From positions 1 through 38,588 of the forward strand of contig CAJUNA010000012.1 in assembly GCA_910587645.1 (NCBI GenBank): DNA of 38,588 bases, in the 5' to 3' direction. The first letter of the stretch is position 1, and the number at the start of each line of letters is the position of its first letter. Made by a program: the position numbers and the translations under genes. Source of the stretch: an uncultured Oscillospiraceae bacterium. Its GTDB lineage: Bacteria > Bacillota > Clostridia > Oscillospirales > Oscillospiraceae. The notes under the pieces were generated by a model. That model did no database searches. It was not told the DNA's origin and saw only the letters and a list, made by a program, of their open reading frames with translations. This document shows positions 17,007-25,346 of the stretch, piece by piece.

Positions 17007-18234
17007 GATTATTGTTATAGGAGGCGGCCCCGCGGGGATGATGGCCGCCATCTCCGCAGCGGAGGAGGGGGCTTCCGTCCGTTTGCTGGAGCCAAATGAG
17101 CGGCTGGGGAAGAAGCTCAATATCACTGGGAAGGGGCGCTGCAACCTGACCAACTGCTGCGGCATCGATGAATTCCTGGACAGCGTCCCCCGCAACGGCA
17201 GGTTCCTATACAGCGCCTACAGCCAGTTTGGCAGCGGGGCGGCCATGGCATTTTTTGAAGAGCTGGGCGTGCCGCTGAAGGTGGAGCGGGGAAACCGGGT
17301 GTTCCCGGTGTCCGACCGGGCTTTTGATGTCAGCGGTGCGTTGGAAAAGCAAATGAAACGGCTGCATGTGTCCGTTGTGCGGGATAAGGCTCAGGGTCTC
17401 GTGATCGAGGATGGCGCGCTGCGGGGCGTGGAGGGTGGCCGCGAGATTTACGAGGGGAACCGGGTGGTCATCGCTACAGGCGGTGTTAGCTATCCGTTAA
17501 CGGGCAGTACCGGGGACGGTTACCGCTTCGCGGAACAGGCGGGCCACAGCGTCTTGGCGCCGCGGGGATCTCTGGTCCCTCTGTGCGCCGCGGGGGAGTT
17601 CTGCGCCGCGCTCCAGGGGCTGAGCTTGAAAAACGCCGCCCTGCGGGTCTATGAGAACGATAAAAAAATTTATACGGATTTTGGGGAGATGCTCTTTACC
17701 CATTTTGGGGTCAGCGGCCCGATGATCCTGTCCGCTTCGGCTCATATGCGGCACTTTGAAAAAAAACGCTACCGTCTGGAGATCGATTTGAAGCCCGCCT
17801 TGGACGAGGCAGCCCTGGACAAGCGGCTGCTGGCTGATTTTGCGAAGCATGCTAACAGCGATTTCGTCAACGCGTTGGATGCGCTGCTGCCAAGGAAGAT
17901 GATCGAACCCTTCGTCTCCCTGGCAGAGGTTCCGCCCCGGCAGAAGGTTCACGATCTGACGAAGGAGCAGCGGCGGAGGGTTCTGACGCTGCTGAAAGCC
18001 CTGCCCATCCAGGTCACGGGGCCACGCCCGGTGGCGGAAGCCATTGTGACCTCTGGCGGCGTGGCGGTGAAGGAGGTCAATCCCTCCACCATGGAATCCA
18101 AGCTTCTGCCCGGGCTGTTTTTCGCGGGCGAGGTCCTGGATGTGGACGCCTATACCGGAGGCTTCAACCTGCAAATTGCCTGGTCTACCGGCCGCCTGGC
18201 AGGTAAGTCAGCGGCGGGGGAAATAGAAACATAA
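16996..18234 (+). CDS. NAD(P)/FAD-dependent flavoprotein (HI0933/BaiN-like family)
   Basis: A 412-residue flavoprotein with the FAD-binding GGGPAG (9-14) and the family signature KKLNITGKGRCNLTN (about 43-57). VVIATGGVSYPLTGSTGDGY and the C-terminal GGFNLQIAWSTGRLAG complete the fold. The family includes BaiN, named for a bile-acid reductase activity, but most members have no proven reaction and occur far outside bile-acid clusters. Nothing here points to bile acids. The ATG at 16996 lies inside the end of the regulator gene. Confidence 0.88.
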   Translation: MKPEIIVIGGGPAGMMAAISAAEEGASVRLLEPNERLGKKLNITGKGRCNLTNCCGIDEFLDSVPRNGRFLYSAYSQFGSGAAMAFFEELGVPLKVERGNRVFPVSDRAFDVSGALEKQMKRLHVSVVRDKAQGLVIEDGALRGVEGGREIYEGNRVVIATGGVSYPLTGSTGDGYRFAEQAGHSVLAPRGSLVPLCAAGEFCAALQGLSLKNAALRVYENDKKIYTDFGEMLFTHFGVSGPMILSASAHMRHFEKKRYRLEIDLKPALDEAALDKRLLADFAKHANSDFVNALDALLPRKMIEPFVSLAEVPPRQKVHDLTKEQRRRVLTLLKALPIQVTGPRPVAEAIVTSGGVAVKEVNPSTMESKLLPGLFFAGEVLDVDAYTGGFNLQIAWSTGRLAGKSAAGEIET

Positions 18235-18238
18235 GCCG

Positions 18239-18266
18239 CCCTAGGACGCGGCGCTGCGCCCTAGGG
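18239..18266. repeat. Palindromic hairpin between flavoprotein gene and cmk
   Basis: CCCTAGG (18239-18245) pairs with CCTAGGG (18260-18266), extended by a GCG/GCG inner stem. There is no T-run, so it may stabilise or process the transcript rather than end it. Confidence 0.5.
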
Positions 18267-18286
18267 TGGAGAGAAAGGGAACGGCC

Positions 18287-18979
18287 ATGCCAAGCAAGGA
18301 GACACAAAACATTTCAGTGGCGATCGATGGCCCCAGCGGGGCCGGAAAAAGCACCCTGGCCCGCGCGGCGGGAAAAAAACTGAATCTGCTCTATGTGGAT
18401 ACAGGGGCGATTTACCGGACAGTAGCCCTTTACACCCTCCGGCGGGGTGTGGAGGGGAAGGAAGCCGCCGCGATGGCCGCGCTGCTGCCAGAGATCCATA
18501 TTGCCATGCAGTACGCGCCCGGGGGCTTGCAGCGGATGCTCCTCAACGGGGAGGACGTGACGGACCTGATCCGTACCCAGGAGGTCTCTATGGCAGCTTC
18601 TGCCGTAGCTACCCATCCGGAGGTGCGGGACTTCCTGCTGAAAATGCAGCGGGAAATGGCGGAAAACCACAGCGTCATTATGGATGGACGGGACATCGGC
18701 ACGGTGGTGCTTCCGTGGGCGGCGGTAAAAATATTCCTGACCGCCGGCAGTGAAGCCCGCGCCCGCCGCCGCTGGCTGGAGCTCCAACGCCGGGGCACGC
18801 CCCAGGATTTTACGCAGCTTCTCCAGGAGACCATCCGGCGGGATGAGGATGACGCCAACCGGGCGATAGCTCCTCTGCGCCCGGCGGCGGATGCCGTGGT
18901 GCTGGACACCACCGAGCTGAATTTTGAGGAAAGCTTACAGCGCATCATAGAAATCATCAGGGAGCGTACCGGACTATGA
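18287..18979 (+). CDS. cmk: Cytidylate kinase
   Basis: Phosphorylates CMP and dCMP to the diphosphates in nucleotide salvage and supply. The 230-residue product has the P-loop GPSGAGKST (about 15-23), LYVDTGAIYRTVAL for substrate binding, DGRDIGTVVLP, and the lid arginines in EARARRRWLELQ. The ATG at 18287 follows AAAGGGA; a GTG seven codons upstream is a weaker choice. It overlaps plsC by 4 bases. The cmk-plsC-ispH-S1 order is common in Clostridia. Confidence 0.96.
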   Translation: MPSKETQNISVAIDGPSGAGKSTLARAAGKKLNLLYVDTGAIYRTVALYTLRRGVEGKEAAAMAALLPEIHIAMQYAPGGLQRMLLNGEDVTDLIRTQEVSMAASAVATHPEVRDFLLKMQREMAENHSVIMDGRDIGTVVLPWAAVKIFLTAGSEARARRRWLELQRRGTPQDFTQLLQETIRRDEDDANRAIAPLRPAADAVVLDTTELNFEESLQRIIEIIRERTGL

Positions 18980-19575
18980 CCAAGTTCTACCGCATTATCT
19001 ATACCATTGCCGCGCCGATTATCCATTTCTTGTTTCCCTGCCGGACGGTGGGGCTGGAGCATTTCCCGGAGGGCGGCGCGCTGCTGTGCGCCAACCATTC
19101 CAGCGGATGGGACCCGATTGTTATTGCTTTGAACCTGCCAAAAAACGCCCGGTTGACCGTCATGGCTAAGGATCAGCTTTTCCGTATTCCTTTGCTGGGA
19201 TTTTTTCTGAAAAAACTGGGCATTTTCCCGGTTAAGCGGGGTGGAAACGATCTGACCGCCATGAAAACAGCCATGAAGGTTCTTAGCGGCGGCAACCGTT
19301 TGCTGGTGTTTCCGGAGGGGACCCGGGTGGATGAACAGGGCGAGGTGGAAGCCAAGGGCGGCGTCACTATGATGGCAACCCGTACGGGCGTCCCTATGGT
19401 TCCGGTCTACTGCGGCGGCAAGCACAAGTTCCTGCGGAAAACCACGATTGTATTTGGCCAGCCCTATACGCCGGTGATTGCCGGGCGCCGCCCTACGCCG
19501 GATGAGAACCGTGCCATTGCGCAGGAAATATTAGACCGCATCTATGAGCTGAGCGGGGTGGACGCATGGAAGTGA
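18976..19575 (+). CDS. plsC: 1-acyl-sn-glycerol-3-phosphate acyltransferase
   Basis: A membrane-bound enzyme that makes phosphatidic acid from lysophosphatidic acid. In 199 residues it has an N-terminal hydrophobic segment (about 8-21), the catalytic HX4D motif NHSSGWD (40-46), the substrate motif VFPEGTR (about 111-117), and VPMVPVY downstream. The start codon overlaps the cmk stop as ATGA, and its end overlaps the ispH-S1 start by 10 bases. The three genes form a tightly coupled unit. Confidence 0.94.
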   Translation: MTKFYRIIYTIAAPIIHFLFPCRTVGLEHFPEGGALLCANHSSGWDPIVIALNLPKNARLTVMAKDQLFRIPLLGFFLKKLGIFPVKRGGNDLTAMKTAMKVLSGGNRLLVFPEGTRVDEQGEVEAKGGVTMMATRTGVPMVPVYCGGKHKFLRKTTIVFGQPYTPVIAGRRPTPDENRAIAQEILDRIYELSGVDAWK

Positions 19576-21527
19576 TTCAGGCGAAAAGTGCTGGCTTTTG
19601 TTTTGGGGTGGCCCGGGCGGTGAAAATGGCCCAGGAGTTGGTTCGTACGGCGGAGTGTCCCAGGATGCTGGGCAGCGTGATCCACAACCGCCACATCACA
19701 GCCGCTTTGGAATCCCAGGGGATGGGCATGATCCATACGCCGGAGGAAGCAAGGGCTGGCGACAGCGTCCTTCTCCGCGCCCACGGGGCGGGGCGGGAGG
19801 TCTACCGCGCGCTGGAGGCAAGAGGGGCGGATATTATCGATGCCACTTGCCCCAGGGTAGCCCGGGTTCAGCGCATCGTGGAGGAAGCGGAGCGGGAGGG
19901 CCGCAGGCCTGTGATGATTGGAGATCCAGCCCATCCGGAGGTTCGGGGGATAGGGGGATGGTGCGAAAATCTGCTGGTATTTTCAGGGCCGGAAGATACT
20001 GCCAGATGGCTTGAAACCGCTGGCGCAGACCAAGTAGCGGAGCTGACGGTGGTAGCCCAAACCACTTTACGGCGAGAAGTTTGGGAAAGTTCTTTGAAAA
20101 TTCTAAAAAAAGAGTGTACAAATGCGAAAATATTTGATACAATATGTGATGCTACGCATATGCGCCAATCGGAAGCGGCCCAAATCGCTGCCGGAGTGGA
20201 CGCTATGGTGGTGGTTGGTGATCCCAAAAGCGCCAATACAACGCACCTGACGGAAATCTGCGGACTGTACTGCGCCCGTGTTTATCAGATTGAGAATGCG
20301 GACGAGCTGCCCATTGACGAGCTGTCCGGCTGTGCTCGGGTTGGTTTGACGGCTGGGGCCTCCACGCCTGCGAGCATCATAAAGGAGGTCAAAAAGACGA
20401 TGAGCGAAGAAAGAATCCAGGGAGAGAGCATGGAAAATTTTGAAGAATTGGTAGAACAGTATACCAATACATTAAATACAGGAGATAAGGTAACCGGCGT
20501 TGTCACCGCCATTACCCCCACAGAAGTCCATGTGGATCTGGGTTGTAAGCAAGCCGGCTACGTTCCTGTAGACCAGCTGTCGGATGATCCCTCGCTGAAG
20601 CCCGAGGACGTGGTCAAGGTCGGCGAAGAGTATGAGTTTTTTGTTGTCCGCGTCAATGATGTGGAAGGGTACGCGACACTGTCCAAGAAGAAGTTGGATG
20701 CTAACAAGAATTGGGAAACTGTTGAAGCCGCATGCGAGAGCAAGGAAGTTATGGAAGGCTTCGTGACCGAGGAGAACAAGGGCGGTATTGTAGTGTCCGT
20801 AAAGGGCGTACGGGTGTTTGTGCCCGCGTCCCAGTCCGGACTGCCCCGTGACACGGCAATGACTGAGCTGGTCAAGAAGAAGGTGCAGCTGCGCATTACC
20901 GAGGTAAACCGCGCCCGCCGCCGTGTGGTTGGCTCCATCAAAGCCGTGCAGCAGGAAGCACGGGCTGCCGCTGCCGCTGAGGTCTGGGCTAACATTGAGG
21001 TTGGCAAGCGTTACGCCGGTACCGTGAAGAGCATGACCAGTTACGGCGTGTTTGTGGACATTGGCGGCGTGGACGGCATGGTACATATCACCGACCTGAG
21101 CTGGAGCCGCATTAAGCACCCCAGCGAGGTGGTTACTGTGGGCGATCCTCTGGACGTGTACGTGATTTCCTTTGACCCTGAGAAACGGAAGATTTCTCTG
21201 GGTGTAAAGGATCGCAGCACGAACCCCTGGCAGGTGTTTATGGATACCTATAAGGTCGGTGACACGGCCAATGTCCGGGTGGTGAAGCTGATGACCTTCG
21301 GCGCTTTCGCTGAGGTCGTTCCTGGTGTGGACGGCTTGATCCACATTTCCCAGATTGCGGATCACCGTATTGAGAAGCCCGGCGATGTACTGTCTGAGGG
21401 ACAGACGGTGGAAGCTAAAATCACGGCTGTGGACGAGGAGAAGCAGAAGATTTCTCTTTCTGTCCGCGCCTTGCTGGCGCCTACTCCGGCTCCCGCTGAT
21501 GCGGACGAAGAGGAAGCGGCGGAGTAA
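19566..21527 (+). CDS. ispH: IspH (HMBPP reductase) fused to four S1 RNA-binding domains
   Basis: A 653-residue fusion. Residues 1 to about 280 are IspH, the [4Fe-4S] enzyme that makes IPP and DMAPP in the last step of the MEP isoprenoid pathway. Cluster cysteines are Cys12 (GFCFGV), Cys95 (DATCPRV) and Cys194 (TICDATHMRQ). The substrate loop is KSANT rather than the usual SSNT, and AGASTP closes the domain. Residues about 306 to 640 are four S1 repeats, like ribosomal protein bS1; the last two are the best kept (SYGVFVDIGGVDGMVHITDLS and TFGAFAEVVPGVDGLIHISQ regions). The fusion is known in Clostridia. An internal AAGGAGG with ATG at 20400 could give a separate S1 protein. Confidence 0.95.
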   Translation: MEVIQAKSAGFCFGVARAVKMAQELVRTAECPRMLGSVIHNRHITAALESQGMGMIHTPEEARAGDSVLLRAHGAGREVYRALEARGADIIDATCPRVARVQRIVEEAEREGRRPVMIGDPAHPEVRGIGGWCENLLVFSGPEDTARWLETAGADQVAELTVVAQTTLRREVWESSLKILKKECTNAKIFDTICDATHMRQSEAAQIAAGVDAMVVVGDPKSANTTHLTEICGLYCARVYQIENADELPIDELSGCARVGLTAGASTPASIIKEVKKTMSEERIQGESMENFEELVEQYTNTLNTGDKVTGVVTAITPTEVHVDLGCKQAGYVPVDQLSDDPSLKPEDVVKVGEEYEFFVVRVNDVEGYATLSKKKLDANKNWETVEAACESKEVMEGFVTEENKGGIVVSVKGVRVFVPASQSGLPRDTAMTELVKKKVQLRITEVNRARRRVVGSIKAVQQEARAAAAAEVWANIEVGKRYAGTVKSMTSYGVFVDIGGVDGMVHITDLSWSRIKHPSEVVTVGDPLDVYVISFDPEKRKISLGVKDRSTNPWQVFMDTYKVGDTANVRVVKLMTFGAFAEVVPGVDGLIHISQIADHRIEKPGDVLSEGQTVEAKITAVDEEKQKISLSVRALLAPTPAPADADEEEAAE

Positions 21528-21580
21528 TTAATTATCCGAAGTATTTTCACAGCCTTGTGTGTGCTTGGATGGAAAAAGGC

Positions 21581-21632
21581 CGCAGGCCTGCATGAACGGG
21601 ACGTTCTTGCAGGCCTGCGTTTCCTTATTTTT
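21581..21632 (+). terminator. Rho-independent terminator after ispH-S1
   Basis: CGCAGGCCTGCA (21581-21592) pairs with TGCAGGCCTGCG (21608-21619), with an inner GAACG/CGTTC stem. TTTCCTTATTTTTA follows. It ends the long plus-strand run and lies just before the 3' end of hutD on the other strand. Confidence 0.85.
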
Positions 21633-21653
21633 AGTGTGGTGGGCAGCAGCCGG

Positions 21654-22254
21654 TTAGTACCATATTTCCGCCAATACAAAATCCGCTGTATCAGGGACGG
21701 AAAGGTGTAATGCGGTATCTAAGGCATCCTCTTCCAATAGGCTCTCACCCGCCGCCAGGGTGCAAAGGCTGCCCGCCAGAGATACTTGCGCGTGTCCGGC
21801 GGCACAATAGAGGAGGAGCGCGTTGTGGGAGCAGCCAGCGGCAGGGCGGGAAAGCGGCAGGGATTCCTCACCTGCTCCCGCAAAGCGTATTGGCCGCAGC
21901 TCGCCGCAGCAGCGCCCCTTCCGGAGCATAAGGTTGAAGTCCCGGCAGCGGCCCTGGCTCTCGGTGGCCGCGCCGCCGTCAAAGGCGTGGACCTGGTAAG
22001 CGTCCAGGCGGAAGGGCGCTCCGCCGTTGTGGCGGAGCAGCAGGGAACCGTCCAGCAGCATTAAGCGCCGGTTGTAGTCGGGGAGGGGGGGTGAATATAC
22101 TTTTTTCGTCTGTCACCACTGCCGAGCTGACCCGCCAGAGGAAATCCCGCGTGCTGTAGGGGGTGTCACTGGGGAAAATGGCAATTTGTGTCGTAGTTCC
22201 GCCGGACCAGAGGGTGGTGAGGTAGTCGGCCTGGGTCAAATGCAGCATGTTCAT
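21654..22254 (-). pseudogene. hutD: HutD/Ves-family protein, frameshifted at a G-run
   Basis: A HutD/Ves-type cupin gene read in two frames. The first part starts at 22254 (AAGGA 5 bases upstream) with LTQADYLTTLWSGGTTTQIA and DFLWRVSSAVV, and runs into PPPRLQ. The second part continues as PDYNRRLMLLDGS and ends LAEIWY. The break falls in a run of seven G at 22085-22091 (C on the coding strand). With six, the two parts join in frame as TPLPDYNRRLMLLDG, the normal family order. The promoter at 22281-22309 is intact, so this may be recent, phase-variable or a sequencing error. The family is linked to histidine use in some bacteria, but no hut genes are here. Confidence 0.85.
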
Positions 22255-22280
22255 CACGATCCTTGTGTTTTGTTACCACT

Positions 22281-22309
22281 ATTTTAACGGATTTGGGACT
22301 GCATGTCAA
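22281..22309 (-). promoter_or_regulatory. Promoter of hutD
   Basis: On the minus strand -35 TTGACA (22304-22309) and -10 TAAAAT (22281-22286) with a 17-base spacer, about 27 bases before the hutD ATG. It is near consensus. Confidence 0.8.
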
Positions 22310-22455
22310 CGAAGTGAAAGAAATCATTTGTGATGGTATGGTGAAAGCGCGGTTTGCCTTGGCAGATTTCTTGTAAATTTGACGGTATTGTTCTTACGCC
22401 CTCCCAGTGGGATTGGGAAGAGCTGTTAAATTTTTATGAAAAGTTATTTTTACCG

Positions 22456-22484
22456 TTGTGTTTTTGCGCCATTTGTGCTATTCT
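22456..22484 (+). promoter_or_regulatory. Predicted promoter of the small P-loop gene
   Basis: -35 TTGTGT (22456-22461) and -10 TATTCT (22479-22484), 17-base spacer, 46 bases before the ATG at 22531. Confidence 0.5.
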
Positions 22485-22530
22485 ATTCCTATCAGAGAGT
22501 CAACCAAAAGAAGAAAAGGAGTGATTTCAT

Positions 22531-22941
22531 ATGGTTAGACTGATTATGAGCGGCTCCGGTGAGGGAAAGACCAAGCAGCTCATCGAGCTCATGGAAAACG
22601 CTATGGAGCAGGAAGTTGGGTGCATGGTCTGCATCGAGCCCAAGCGTAACATGAGCTTTAATCTCCGCCATCAGACCAGGATGATTGATTCTTCGGAGTT
22701 CAATGTGGATAGCTTTGCCGTCCTTCGTGGCTTCATCTGCGGCCTGTATGCCGGAAACTACGATATTTCCCATATCTATATCGACAATTTGTGCAAGGTT
22801 GCCCACAGCTCTGATGAGCGGGAAGTAGGGGAATTCCTGAACTGGCTGGATGCGTTTAGCTCCCCCCTGAACCTGAAAGCCACCGTTACGGTCAGCGCCG
22901 CAACGGATTCCGCAACGGACACGATGCGCAAGTATATGTGA
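22531..22941 (+). CDS. Small P-loop protein of unknown function
   Basis: A 136-residue soluble protein. It starts with a Walker-A-like SGSGEGKTK (7-15) directly after the first strand, as in ATPases of the RecA/PilT kind. A possible Walker B, ISHIYIDNL, lies near residue 85. The first position of the Walker A pattern is Ser rather than Gly/Ala, and no other conserved domain is recognised. The ATG has AAAAGGAG upstream. It stands alone between hutD and spoIVA with its own promoter and a hairpin behind it. It might be a nucleotide-binding regulator; I cannot name a function. Confidence 0.8.
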   Translation: MVRLIMSGSGEGKTKQLIELMENAMEQEVGCMVCIEPKRNMSFNLRHQTRMIDSSEFNVDSFAVLRGFICGLYAGNYDISHIYIDNLCKVAHSSDEREVGEFLNWLDAFSSPLNLKATVTVSAATDSATDTMRKYM

Positions 22942-23003
22942 GGCTGGGGAAAACCAGCTTCGAATATTTGGGCGGAACCGGTCAAAACAGATAATAGACG
23001 AAA

Positions 23004-23037
23004 CCCCCTGATGCAGGAAATGAACTGCGTCAGGGGG
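23004..23037 (+). terminator. Hairpin after the small P-loop gene
   Basis: CCCCCTGA..TGCAG pairs with CTGCG..TCAGGGGG. CTTGCTTTC follows, so the T-run is poor. It lies about 60 bases after the stop and is the likely end of this transcript. Confidence 0.6.
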
Positions 23038-23087
23038 CTTGCTTTCGTTGGGGGAGTGGTAAGCTGGGTACTGCCATACAAAAGAAT

Positions 23088-23129
23088 GGAAGGGGCTGCC
23101 GCCGCGATTTACATGCGGCAGCCCCTTCC
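23088..23129 (-). terminator. Terminator after spoIVA
   Basis: A perfect 15-bp stem: GGAAGGGGCTGCCGC (23088-23102) with GCGGCAGCCCCTTCC (23115-23129). On the minus strand it is followed by ATTCTTTTG, 11 bases after the spoIVA stop. Confidence 0.75.
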
Positions 23130-23140
23130 GGCAGCTCGCT

Positions 23141-24619
23141 TTATAGGATAATGCAGATCAACCCCCCGCTGCCCTCGTTGACGATCCGTTGCAGGGTTTC
23201 CTGGAACTTCAGCCGGGCGTCCATGGGCATCCGGTAGAGTTTTGCCTGGAGATCTTCGTTCACCAGCTCGTGGAAGCTGCGGCCAAAGATGTTGCTCTCC
23301 CAGATCTGGGTGGGGTCTCCGCTGAATTTTTCCATGAGGTAGTTGACCATGTCCTCGCTCTGTTTCTCGTTGCCTACAATGGGGGATACTGTGGATTCGA
23401 TATCCACCTTGAACATATGGATGGACGGTGCGCTGGCTCTCAGTTTCACGCCGTAGCGGCCTCCTTGCCGCATGATCTCCGGTTCCTCCAGCAGTAGTTC
23501 GTCCATGGTGGGCATGACGATGCCGTAGCCAGTCTCATAGACGTTGGTCAGCGCGTCGGATACCTTGTCAAACCGCGCTTTTACCCCAGCCAGCTCCGTC
23601 AGCAGCTCCATCAGGTCTCCATCGTCCGCCACGGTGAAACCAGACTGAGTGGACAGGGTCTCATAGAATAACGCCCGGGGAAGCTGCAATTCCGCCGCGG
23701 CCACGCCTTTTCCCAGGTCGATGGACAGCACCCGGCTTAGAGAGATGTTTTCCTGCTCCCCCATCTCCTTGACCGCCGTCTCCACATCCCGGATGTGAGC
23801 CATTTTTCCGCCGCCGGTGCGAACCACATCGTATACCGCCGATTGGATGGGATGTCCCACTGGTAGAGCGTCCACCCAGGCGGGCAGGAAAAAACGCATC
23901 TCCCGGAGGGGGAACTCATAGAGAATGGATTTGATGATATATGTGATGGATTCCTCCGTCAGTTCCAGGCAGTTTACCGGAAGGCACTGTACGCCGAACC
24001 GGCCAGCAATGTCTTTGGTGATGCTGGTGGCTCTGCCGCCCCGGGGGTCGGTGGAGTTGAGCAGCACCACGAAAGGTTTGCCTAATGCCTGTAATTCAGT
24101 AATGACCCGTTCTTCGGCTTCCAGGTAGTCCTCCCGGGGGATATCGGTGATGGATCCATCGGTGGTGATTACTACGCCTACGGTGGAGTGCTCCTGGATG
24201 ACCTTCCGGGTGCCGGTCTCCGCCGCTTCGGCCATGGGGATCTCGTGATCCGCCCAGGGGGTCATGACCATCCGGGGCGCGCCGTCCTCAAACTGCCCCA
24301 TGGCCCCCGGAACCATGTATCCCACGCTGTCAATGAGCCGTACCGCAAAGGTGGCGCCGCCCTCCAGGGAGATATCCACGGCTTCCTCCGGCACGAATTT
24401 CGGCTCGGCGGTCATGATGGTCCGGCCGCTGCCGGACTGGGGCAGCTCATCAATGGCCCGCTCCCGGCGGTAGACGTTATCGATGTTGGGAATGACGCAG
24501 GTTTCCATGAAACGCTTGATAAAGGTAGATTTTCCGGTTCTCACCGGCCCCAGCACCCCTACGAACAGAGACCCGCCGGTACGTGTGGCGATATCCTGAT
24601 AGAGATCCGAATTTGTCAT
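23141..24619 (-). CDS. spoIVA: Stage IV sporulation protein A
   Basis: SpoIVA is the ATP-driven cytoskeletal protein that coats the outer forespore membrane and is the base for spore coat assembly. The product is 492 residues, the same length as the Bacillus subtilis protein. It has Walker A GPVRTGKS (24-31, Lys30) and the motif RTIMTAEPKFVPEEAV. LIDSVGYMVPGAMG lies in the switch region, STVGVVITTDGSI follows, and the conserved C-terminus ends in a hydrophobic GGLICIIL. The ATG at 24619 has GGGAGG 5 bases upstream. An upstream start 10 codons earlier is unlikely. It marks the organism as a spore former. Confidence 0.98.
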   Translation of the reverse strand: MTNSDLYQDIATRTGGSLFVGVLGPVRTGKSTFIKRFMETCVIPNIDNVYRRERAIDELPQSGSGRTIMTAEPKFVPEEAVDISLEGGATFAVRLIDSVGYMVPGAMGQFEDGAPRMVMTPWADHEIPMAEAAETGTRKVIQEHSTVGVVITTDGSITDIPREDYLEAEERVITELQALGKPFVVLLNSTDPRGGRATSITKDIAGRFGVQCLPVNCLELTEESITYIIKSILYEFPLREMRFFLPAWVDALPVGHPIQSAVYDVVRTGGGKMAHIRDVETAVKEMGEQENISLSRVLSIDLGKGVAAAELQLPRALFYETLSTQSGFTVADDGDLMELLTELAGVKARFDKVSDALTNVYETGYGIVMPTMDELLLEEPEIMRQGGRYGVKLRASAPSIHMFKVDIESTVSPIVGNEKQSEDMVNYLMEKFSGDPTQIWESNIFGRSFHELVNEDLQAKLYRMPMDARLKFQETLQRIVNEGSGGLICIIL

Positions 24620-24752
24620 AGTTACCTCCCATTTTTCATACTTTCTCAAAAAGAATTTTTGCGCGTTTCGCGCCGACCTCCGGCCTGGGAGGTTTTGGTG
24701 CTCTTTGCTTCTACTCTATGACGGCCTGGCCGGAAATAGTACGGCGGAAAGT

Positions 24753-24779
24753 AAAAAAGGACGGCCCCGAGGGGCCGCC
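24753..24779 (-). terminator. Terminator of the trmK-nif3-yebC-membrane protein run
   Basis: On the minus strand GGCGGCCCC pairs with GGGGCCGTCC around a TC-rich turn and is followed by TTTTTTAC. It lies about 20 bases after the membrane protein stop. Confidence 0.85.
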
Positions 24780-24799
24780 GCAGCATGTTAAAATGAGAA

Positions 24800-25339
24800 T
24801 CATCTTTTTTTCAACGCCCTTCTGAGCGTAGGCGCAAGCAGCAGCGCAATCGCGCCGCCCGCCAGAGCGGTTACCAACTGGGGATAGGAAAACATTACGG
24901 TAAACATAGCGGCCTGCGGCTCCTTCAGCGGCAGGACTGCGCACAGCAGCTTCACCACAAGGAGATACAGCACGGCAAATTTTGCCGCCGCCGCCAGCAG
25001 CCATCCCGCCGCCTGCCGCAGCCGGGAAGCGCCCTGGCCTCCTGCCAGAAGCCCCAGCAGCAGCACGTACACCAGGTTCCCCGCCGCGATGGACGGCACA
25101 ATGGGCAAAAGCTGTGGGCCGATTCCCAGCAGGAAGGCGAAAACAGGCGACAGCAGCGCCACCGCCACCCCGCTCCACAACCCTGCTGCCAGTACGGACA
25201 GTGCCAATACTGCGTTGACGCAGGTACCGGTCACATACTGCCCCGCCGGTTTGGTAGCGGCTTGCAGGATAATCAGCAGCGCCGTCATGGCGGCGGTTTC
25301 CGTAAGATACAGCACCTGCCGGCTAGCGGCTGACTTCAT
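24800..25339 (-). CDS. Membrane protein resembling an ECF transporter S component
   Basis: A 179-residue, very hydrophobic protein with about five or six transmembrane segments. The start TETAAMTALLIILQAATK, then YVTGTCVNAVLALSVLAAGLWSGVAVALLSPVFAFLLGI, resembles the substrate-binding S components of energy-coupling-factor transporters. The ligand is unknown and no energising subunits are encoded nearby, as is usual for shared-module ECF systems. It starts 7 bases after the yebC stop, so it is probably co-transcribed with it. A GGAGGG lies about 13 bases before the ATG. The family call is moderate. Confidence 0.65.
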   Translation of the reverse strand: MKSAASRQVLYLTETAAMTALLIILQAATKPAGQYVTGTCVNAVLALSVLAAGLWSGVAVALLSPVFAFLLGIGPQLLPIVPSIAAGNLVYVLLLGLLAGGQGASRLRQAAGWLLAAAAKFAVLYLLVVKLLCAVLPLKEPQAAMFTVMFSYPQLVTALAGGAIALLLAPTLRRALKKR

Positions 25340-25346
25340 AATAGTA

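Noticed and set aside
16996..18234. Bile-acid reductase (BaiN) as the specific function
   Set aside because: Only family-level similarity is visible, and no other bai gene is nearby.
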